A stretch of DNA of 5,733 nucleotides from Planctomycetota bacterium (lineage in GTDB: Bacteria; Planctomycetota; Phycisphaerae; Sedimentisphaerales; Anaerohalosphaeraceae). Below are positions 1 through 3,558 of the stretch, one piece after another; positions within the stretch are counted from its first letter, which is position 1, and each line of letters opens with the position of its first letter. Below the pieces are notes generated by a model, which was not told the DNA's origin, searched no databases, and saw only the letters and a program-made list of their open reading frames with translations. Position numbers and translations under genes: made by a program. The DNA lies in contig JAAYQH010000116.1 in the NCBI GenBank assembly GCA_012519365.1, forward strand, positions 1 through 5,733, written 5' to 3'.

Positions 1-192
1 ACCGGCGACCTGGATGAGTCGGCCGAACGGCTCGGCAGCCTCTATGCCGACTCTGCCGAACGGGGTTTTGAGACCCTGGCCCGCTGGGCACCCCGTCTGG
101 TATACTTTATTGTCGTCATCGTGATGGCCTGGTATATCTTCAAAGGCTACAGCACCCTCTACGGCAACCTTGAAACATATTTTCCCCTCTGA
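1..192 (+). CDS. Type II secretion / type IV pilus F-domain protein, C-terminal fragment (5' end outside window)
   Basis: The first frame is open from the window edge to a TGA at 190-192 and gives the last 63 residues of a protein. The segment begins TGDLDESAERLGSLYADSAE, the pattern that closes a T2SSF (GspF/PilC) domain: a Gly-Asp/Glu-Leu-Asp-Glu motif, then an acidic amphipathic helix. A hydrophobic span follows at about residues 32-46 (LVYFIVVIVMAWYIF). GspF/PilC proteins are polytopic inner-membrane platform proteins that work with the assembly ATPase to build pseudopili or type IV pili. The tail runs on for about 16 residues after the last span (KGYSTLYGN...), longer than in classical GspF, which usually ends within a few residues of it. 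From memory, such tails occur in planctomycete T2SSF paralogues. Whether this is GspF, PilC or an orphan paralogue cannot be told without the 5' part. It converges on yjbQ with 58 bases between the stops. Confidence 0.72.
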   Translation, partial: TGDLDESAERLGSLYADSAERGFETLARWAPRLVYFIVVIVMAWYIFKGYSTLYGNLETYFPL

Positions 193-250
193 GCCACTTG
201 CTTTCTCGCCAAACTTCGATCGGCCCGGTCATCTCAATGACAAATCCCCG

Positions 251-667
251 CTATTGACCAATTATTTTCACCAGAATACGCTTGGGGCGTTTGCCGTCAA
301 ATTCATAATAAAAGATGTGCTCCCACGGCCCAAGGTGCAGTTTGCCGTCGGTAATGGCAACGACCACCTCACGCCCCATCACCTGCCGTTTCAAGTGGGC
401 ATCGGCGTTGTCTTCGCAGCCATTGTGGCGGTATTGGTCATACGGCTTTTCAGGGGCGAGTTTTTCCAGCCACACCTCATAATCATGATGCAGCCCCGGC
501 TCGTTGTCATTGATAAAAACCGACGCCGTGATGTGCATCGCATTGACCAGAACCAACCCCTCTTTGACGCCGCTGTCGGCCACGAGTCGTTCCACCTCGC
601 TGTGAATTGAAACAATCGCCCGCCGCCGCGGCACATTCATCCAGAGTTCTTGGGTCAGTGTTTTCAT
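251..667 (-). CDS. yjbQ: YjbQ/UPF0047 family protein (secondary thiamine-phosphate synthase-like)
   Basis: This is a complete 138-residue protein, the usual family length of about 130-140. The family is a small, compact trimeric cytosolic fold. E. coli YjbQ has weak thiamine-phosphate synthase activity, but the true physiological role is unsettled. Visible conserved blocks are H45[11 protein letters not shown]56 (the family 'HTS/TA...xNEN' block with the likely catalytic His), EDNADAH at 85-91, and the C-terminal signature [16 protein letters not shown] at 112-127, then an ILVKIIGQ end. The signature normally reads G-T-W-Q; here it is G-P-W-E, which I recall as typical of one bacterial subgroup, so I read it as subfamily variation and not damage. 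The ATG at 667-665 gives a start at the expected place (MKTLTQEL), although no strong Shine-Dalgarno sequence precedes it. The gene is transcribed divergently from the polyferredoxin operon and probably stands alone. Confidence 0.9.
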   Translation of the reverse strand: MKTLTQELWMNVPRRRAIVSIHSEVERLVADSGVKEGLVLVNAMHITASVFINDNEPGLHHDYEVWLEKLAPEKPYDQYRHNGCEDNADAHLKRQVMGREVVVAITDGKLHLGPWEHIFYYEFDGKRPKRILVKIIGQ

Positions 668-765
668 ACCGATGTTGTAGCAAAAAAACTGCCAAAAGCA
701 AGTTTTTATAGGCCGCAGCAGTCAAAATACTTCGCGTGGTCAGCGTTAATGCCTTAGTGCCACTG

Positions 766-785
766 GACTTTCAAAAGTCGTTTTG
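766..785. repeat. Overlapping palindromes: GACTTTCAAAAGTC and CAAAAGTCGTTTTG
   Basis: Two inverted repeats share one arm. GACTTT/AAAGTC (766-771 with 774-779) surrounds CA, and CAAAA/TTTTG (772-776 with 781-785) surrounds GTCG. As RNA the two hairpins would be mutually exclusive; as DNA the block could be a protein-binding site. It lies 46 bases upstream of the ATG at 832 and just upstream of the promoter-like pair. The second palindrome recurs with 13 of 14 bases matching after argJ (3401-3414). Function is not known to me. Confidence 0.5.
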
Positions 786-790
786 AACTA

Positions 791-819
791 TTTACAATCG
801 ATCGTTGGTGGGGTATAAC
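791..819 (+). promoter_or_regulatory. Possible sigma-70-type promoter for the 78-aa protein / polyferredoxin operon
   Basis: TTTACA (791-796) and TATAAC (814-819) are separated by 17 bases, a near-consensus -35/-10 arrangement. The problem is position: transcription would begin near 826, leaving only about 6 bases before the ATG at 832 and excluding the AGGA at 820-823 from the message. Either the message is almost leaderless, the true start lies downstream, or the match is chance. The call rests on sequence pattern alone. Confidence 0.3.
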
Positions 820-831
820 AGGAACAATGTA

Positions 832-1068
832 ATGAAGACGTTAAGAATCAAAATCGTGTTTGTGCTGGCCTTTATGGGTGTGGGGCTGATGGCATATGGC
901 CTTAAGTTTCACACTCAGCCGGTGTTTTCAGAGCATAACGACAAGGGGCTGGCCACGCCTGAGCCGCGACTGATGAAGGAAGTCAGCATCGGCGGGCTGA
1001 AGCGAACCGAGGACGGCCGGTTGCAGCTGACCTACACGGGCAAGCCCCCTGAAGCCTGCCCGACATGA
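832..1068 (+). CDS. Uncharacterised 78-aa single-span membrane/exported protein, coupled to polyferredoxin
   Basis: I do not recognise this protein. It starts with a basic MKTLRIK segment, then a hydrophobic helix at about residues 8-24 that could be a signal anchor or an uncleaved signal peptide. About 50 polar residues follow and would lie outside the cytoplasm. The tail contains an SIGGLK segment (52-57), EDGRLQLTYTGK (60-71) and ends PPEACPT, with the only cysteine (C76) two residues from the end. AGGA at 820-823, 8 bases upstream, supports the ATG at 832; an in-frame TTG at 805 lacks this support. The TGA overlaps the next gene's ATG (ATGA, 1065-1068), so the two are almost certainly cotranslated. 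A role as subunit, assembly factor or periplasmic electron partner of the downstream Fe-S membrane protein is inferred from context only. Confidence 0.75.
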   Translation: MKTLRIKIVFVLAFMGVGLMAYGLKFHTQPVFSEHNDKGLATPEPRLMKEVSIGGLKRTEDGRLQLTYTGKPPEACPT

Positions 1069-1937
1069 GGCAGTTAAAGGAGGCTGTGGTGGCCACAGTC
1101 AATCAATCTCCCTTGGCGCGTTTTTTAAGAAAGATCCTGCCCTATCGGCTATGGGTGCAGATGGGTTTTCTGCTGGTCTGGCTCGATCCGCTGGGGTTGC
1201 GGATACACACCCTGTGCGGGCCGGTGTTTCACTGTTATGCCTGCCCGCTGGCCTTGTTCGGCTGTCCGATCGGCGTGATTGCCCAGTTCACCGCATTGCA
1301 TCTGTTTCCATATTTTGCCGTGGGGATACTGGTTACCGTGGGGATTTTTATCGGCTCGCTGGTATGCGGCTGGATGTGTCCGTTTGGCCTGCTGCAGGAC
1401 GTGGCGGCCAAAGTGCCGACCCCGCGATTCAAGATCCCCCGTGTGCTGGGGTATTTTCGGTATGTGATGCTGCTCGGAACGGTCATCGCCGTGCCGTACT
1501 TTTTCGGCGAAGGGCATCCGTTGTTTATTTGCCGTCTTTGCCCGGCCGGCGGCATCGAAAAGGCCTTACCCGATGTGGTTTCCGCGGCGATCGCAGGCCG
1601 CACGATCCCTTGGCCGAATGCCATCAAAATCACCGTCATCCTTGTGTTTATCGTCGCTATCTTTTTTACCATCCGTCCCTGGTGTCGGATCCTATGCCCG
1701 TTGGGAGCGATATTCGGCTTTTTCAATCGGTTTTCTCTGTTCACTCTCGACTTGCAAGAGCATCAATGCACCCAATGCGGCCGTTGCCGAATACTGTGCA
1801 GTTACGGCATCCGACCCGACAAAACCCCAAACGCCGACCACTGCATCCGCTGTCTGGAATGCACCCAATGCGGACCGGCAGCGCTGAATGCCGCCACCCT
1901 GCTGGATGACTCACCGCACAAAGACGACGACCATTGA
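1065..1937 (+). CDS. NapH/NosR-type integral-membrane 4Fe-4S polyferredoxin
   Basis: This 290-residue protein probably carries electrons between the quinone pool or cytoplasmic donors and a periplasmic partner, as NapH, NosR and CcoG-like proteins do. It has 18 cysteines. Within the membrane part are C51/C57/C60/C67, C101-GWM-CP (101-106, followed by FGLLQD), C156-RL-CP (156-160) and C207-RIL-CP (207-212, followed by LGAIFGFFNR). The paired CxxxCP motifs at 101 and 207 are the hallmark of the NapH/NosR/CcoG group. The C-terminal domain has two ferredoxin-like clusters: C235/C238/C241/C245 and C260/C263/C266/C269. The second has CxxCxxCxxC spacing, one residue short of the usual last interval. 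Probable spans lie near 31-49, 82-103, 132-147 and 187-203. The protein ends in an acidic, His-containing tail. There is no FMN-binding domain, so it is not full-length NosR. An alternative GTG start at 1089 is listed separately. The exact redox partner is unknown. Confidence 0.87.
   Translation: MRQLKEAVVATVNQSPLARFLRKILPYRLWVQMGFLLVWLDPLGLRIHTLCGPVFHCYACPLALFGCPIGVIAQFTALHLFPYFAVGILVTVGIFIGSLVCGWMCPFGLLQDVAAKVPTPRFKIPRVLGYFRYVMLLGTVIAVPYFFGEGHPLFICRLCPAGGIEKALPDVVSAAIAGRTIPWPNAIKITVILVFIVAIFFTIRPWCRILCPLGAIFGFFNRFSLFTLDLQEHQCTQCGRCRILCSYGIRPDKTPNADHCIRCLECTQCGPAALNAATLLDDSPHKDDDH
1076..1091 (+). promoter_or_regulatory. Strong internal Shine-Dalgarno (AAAGGAGG) before in-frame GTG codons
   Basis: AAAGGAGG at 1076-1083 lies just inside the polyferredoxin frame, and two in-frame GTG codons follow at 1086 and 1089. 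The GTG at 1089 has 5 bases after GGAGG, a workable spacing, and would give a protein starting VATVNQSPLARF, 8 residues shorter. The ATG at 1065 has no comparable signal and would depend on coupling to the upstream gene. Either start leaves every motif intact. Which one is used decides whether the two genes overlap by 4 bases or are separated by about 20. Confidence 0.4.
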
Positions 1938-1965
1938 GGGAAACCGTTGATAAAAACGAATCCCT
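1937..1965 (+). other. Stem-loop at the end of the polyferredoxin gene
   Basis: AGGGA (1937-1941) pairs with TCCCT (1961-1965) and CGTT (1945-1948) with AACG (1955-1958), with a small internal loop and a GATAAA apical loop. It begins at the last base of the stop codon. No run of T follows, so it does not meet the usual form of a factor-independent terminator. It may be a 3'-end stabilising structure or chance. Confidence 0.3.
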
Positions 1966-2038
1966 GCTGACAGAAGCAACGCATTTATGGCGGGCGTTAC
2001 GTGGCCGGTGGTCAAGCATCCATCTTTTGCTCTTTTTG

Positions 2039-2078
2039 GCGTTAAAACGCTGTTGCACAATAAAACCCGTTGTATAAT
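2039..2078 (+). promoter_or_regulatory. Promoter-like element upstream of argJ, with adjacent palindrome
   Basis: A perfect TATAAT (2073-2078) is the best -10 in the gap. Upstream are CTGTTG (2050-2055, spacing 17, poor -35) and TTGCAC (2053-2058, better -35 but spacing only 14). A GCGTT/AACGC palindrome (2039-2050) abuts the -35 region and could be an operator. Transcription would start near 2085, leaving a leader of about 95 bases. I see no convincing ARG box (the ArgR site) here. Confidence 0.4.
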
Positions 2079-2151
2079 ATTTGTTTTTGATCGGCCGGCC
2101 CTAAGGCGCGATCGACTGTTCAATTCGAAAGCAACATTATGCAGTGACAGG

Positions 2152-2163
2152 AAAACCGGTTTT
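2152..2163. repeat. Perfect 12-base palindrome AAAACCGGTTTT
   Basis: The palindrome lies 3 bases upstream of the argJ ribosome-binding site GGAG (2167-2170). As RNA it would form only a weak 4-pair A-U stem, so if it matters it is more likely a DNA-binding site. No known regulator is recognised. Confidence 0.35.
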
Positions 2164-2179
2164 TGCGGAGCCATAAAAA

Positions 2180-3385
2180 ATGACCAATACGACGATTACG
2201 GCACCAAAGGGGTTTTTGGCAGCGGGATTGTATTGTGGGATTAAAGCATCGGGAAAGCCGGACTTGGCACTGGTTCATTGTCCGACCGGGGCCAAAGCAG
2301 CAGCGATGTTTACCACCAACGCCATCCAATCGGCGGCGGTCATTGTCTGCAAGGAGCATATCGGTTCGACTCCGATTTACGCAGCCGTGGTCAACAGCGG
2401 CAATGCCAACACGTGCACCGGCGCCAAGGGGCTGGTCCATGCCCGTCGGATGTGCCGCGCCGTGAGCAAAAGCCTGGGCATAGAGACCGAAAAAGTTTTG
2501 TTGGCCTCCACCGGCATTATCGGCCATCAGCTGCCGATCGACGCCATCACCACCGGCATTGGACAGGCCGCGGAAATACTCAGCGATACCGCCGAGGCGG
2601 GGCTGAACTTTGCCAAGGCAATAATGACCACTGACACCCGCCCAAAACAGGCGTACCGAACCGTCAACTTTGACGGTAAAACCGTTACTCTGGCCGGCAC
2701 CGCCAAAGGAGCCGGAATGATTGGGCCGAATATGGCCACGACCATTTGTGTGCTGACCACGGATGCCGCCATCAGCAAGCCCATGCTGGCTAAAGCGTTG
2801 AAAATCGCCATTGGCAATTCGTTGAACCGTCTGACCGTGGACGGCCATCAAAGCACCAACGACACCGCAATGATCCTGGCGTCAGGATTGGCAGAAAACA
2901 AACCGATTCAATCCCAAAAAGACCCCCGATTTGTCCGCTTTTCCACGACATTGACCGATTTGTGCACCGACCTGGCTCGTCAAATGGCCCTCGATGCCGA
3001 GGGCGCAACGCGGATGTTTACCGTTCGCGTCCAAGGTGCCGCCACAGCAGCTGAGGCCTTTCGGGCGGCCCGGGCGGTGGCGGACTATGACCTGGTCAAA
3101 TGCGCCGTTCACGGTGCCGACCCGAACTGGGGGCGCATCATCTGCGCGGTGGGTTCCTGCGGAATTAAAGTAAATCCTGACCGCCTTTGCTGTAAAATCG
3201 GCGACACCTACGTGTTTCGCAATGGCAAACCGACCGCCTTTGACGCCAAGAAAGTCTCGGCGGTGATCGCCCAAAAAGAGCATACTATCACCATCGAATT
3301 AAATGTCGGCAAATACAATGATTTCTGTTATGGATGTGACTTGGGTCACGACTACATCACCATCAACGCCGACTATCATACATAA
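2180..3385 (+). CDS. argJ: Glutamate/ornithine N-acetyltransferase ArgJ
   Basis: ArgJ transfers the acetyl group from N-acetylornithine to glutamate, the recycling step of arginine biosynthesis in the cytoplasm; some members also use acetyl-CoA to acetylate glutamate. At 401 residues it has the full family length. Landmarks in order are NSGNANTCTG (72-81), the TTDTRPK segment (150-156), the KGAGMIGPNMAT block (176-187) where T187 is the autocatalytic cleavage site and nucleophile of the mature beta chain, TVDGHQSTNDT (219-229), DAEGATR (272-278), HGADPNWGRI (311-320) and the standard DYITINADYHT end. The GHQ in place of the common GDT, and Arg in place of the usual Lys after EGAT, are mild variants. 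GGAG at 2167-2170, 9 bases before the ATG, supports the start. No other arg gene is adjacent, so it appears to stand alone. Mono- versus bifunctional activity cannot be judged from sequence alone. Confidence 0.95.
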   Translation: MTNTTITAPKGFLAAGLYCGIKASGKPDLALVHCPTGAKAAAMFTTNAIQSAAVIVCKEHIGSTPIYAAVVNSGNANTCTGAKGLVHARRMCRAVSKSLGIETEKVLLASTGIIGHQLPIDAITTGIGQAAEILSDTAEAGLNFAKAIMTTDTRPKQAYRTVNFDGKTVTLAGTAKGAGMIGPNMATTICVLTTDAAISKPMLAKALKIAIGNSLNRLTVDGHQSTNDTAMILASGLAENKPIQSQKDPRFVRFSTTLTDLCTDLARQMALDAEGATRMFTVRVQGAATAAEAFRAARAVADYDLVKCAVHGADPNWGRIICAVGSCGIKVNPDRLCCKIGDTYVFRNGKPTAFDAKKVSAVIAQKEHTITIELNVGKYNDFCYGCDLGHDYITINADYHT

Positions 3386-3390
3386 TAGGC

Positions 3391-3414
3391 CTTTTGAATC
3401 CAAAAGTGGTTTTG
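3391..3414 (+). terminator. Terminator-like overlapping hairpins after argJ
   Basis: CTTTTG/CAAAAG (3391-3396 with 3401-3406, loop AATC) begins 6 bases after the argJ stop. The same right arm also pairs onward as CAAAA/TTTTG (3401-3405 with 3410-3414, loop GTGG). The stems are A/T-rich and the T run after the first hairpin is short (TGGTTTTG), so this is at best a weak terminator. CAAAAGTGGTTTTG matches 13 of 14 bases of the motif at 772-785. Confidence 0.35.
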
Positions 3415-3460
3415 CCTTACTTCCCCACCAGCAAGAGTGAAAAAACGCAGCGGAAAAGGC

Positions 3461-3488
3461 TTGAAAAACCAATTTTAATCGCTAAACT
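3461..3488 (+). promoter_or_regulatory. Candidate sigma-70-type promoter for hppA
   Basis: TTGAAA (3461-3466) and TAAACT (3483-3488) are separated by 16 bases within an A/T-rich stretch. Transcription would begin near 3495 and give a leader of roughly 65 bases that includes the whole 16-base tandem repeat (3499-3530). It is the best -35/-10 pair I found between argJ and hppA. The call rests on pattern only. Confidence 0.4.
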
Positions 3489-3498
3489 GTCGTCAATT

Positions 3499-3530
3499 TT
3501 AGACACAGAGAAAATTAAACACAGAGAAAA
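3499..3530 (+). repeat. Tandem 16-base repeat, TTA(G/A)ACACAGAGAAAA x2
   Basis: Two adjacent units, 3499-3514 and 3515-3530, are identical at 15 of 16 positions (G versus A at unit position 4). The unit contains CACAGAG, a word I recall as common in dispersed intergenic repeats of environmental bacteria. It lies 28 bases upstream of the hppA start, probably in the 5' leader. A binding site, a leader element or a remnant of a dispersed repeat are all possible. Confidence 0.7.
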
Positions 3531-3545
3531 AAGTTAACTTAAGAA

Positions 3546-3558
3546 AGGAAGGATTATC
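3546..3558 (+). promoter_or_regulatory. Ribosome-binding site supporting the hppA GTG start
   Basis: AGGAAGGA at 3546-3553 stands 5 bases before GTG at 3559. A second purine stretch, AAAGGA (3562-3567), stands 9 bases before the in-frame ATG at 3577. The first is stronger and its start adds a basic KGIGK segment before the hydrophobic N-terminus, so I chose GTG. Confidence 0.5.

Larger units (their letters stand above)
668..831. other. Divergent intergenic region between yjbQ and the polyferredoxin operon
   Basis: This 164-base stretch separates two divergently transcribed units, so it must hold the promoters for both. It contains an A/T-rich block at 678-710, overlapping palindromes at 766-785 and a promoter-like pair at 791-819, each listed separately. 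I found no credible coding frame. On the minus strand a TATAAA (710-705) and a TTGACT (724-719) are present but only 9 bases apart, too close to be a normal sigma-70 promoter, so I do not call a yjbQ promoter. Confidence 0.6.

Noticed and set aside
228..241. GTCAT-CTCA-ATGAC hairpin between the converging F-domain gene and yjbQ
   Set aside because: The stem is only 5 pairs long with no T run on either strand, so I do not call it a terminator.
170..610. A 146-codon open frame on the + strand
   Set aside because: It overlaps the end of the F-domain gene and runs antisense through yjbQ, whose conserved motifs are unmistakable. Its own translation resembles no family I know.
805..831. TTG start adding 9 residues to the 78-aa protein
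   Set aside because: The ATG at 832 has AGGA at proper spacing and is followed directly by a basic, hydrophobic leader. The TTG lacks a ribosome-binding site.
1151..1909. A 252-codon + frame within the polyferredoxin gene
   Set aside because: It is an out-of-frame reading of the polyferredoxin gene. The real frame has the cysteine motifs and membrane spans, while this one is rich in Arg, Pro and His as shadow frames are.
1987..2244. An 85-codon + frame crossing the start of argJ
   Set aside because: It has no ribosome-binding site, overlaps the start of argJ out of frame and shows no recognisable motif.
2120..2851. A 243-codon minus-strand frame
   Set aside because: It is entirely antisense to argJ, with biased composition and no recognisable domain. 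It is explained by codon bias on the opposite strand.
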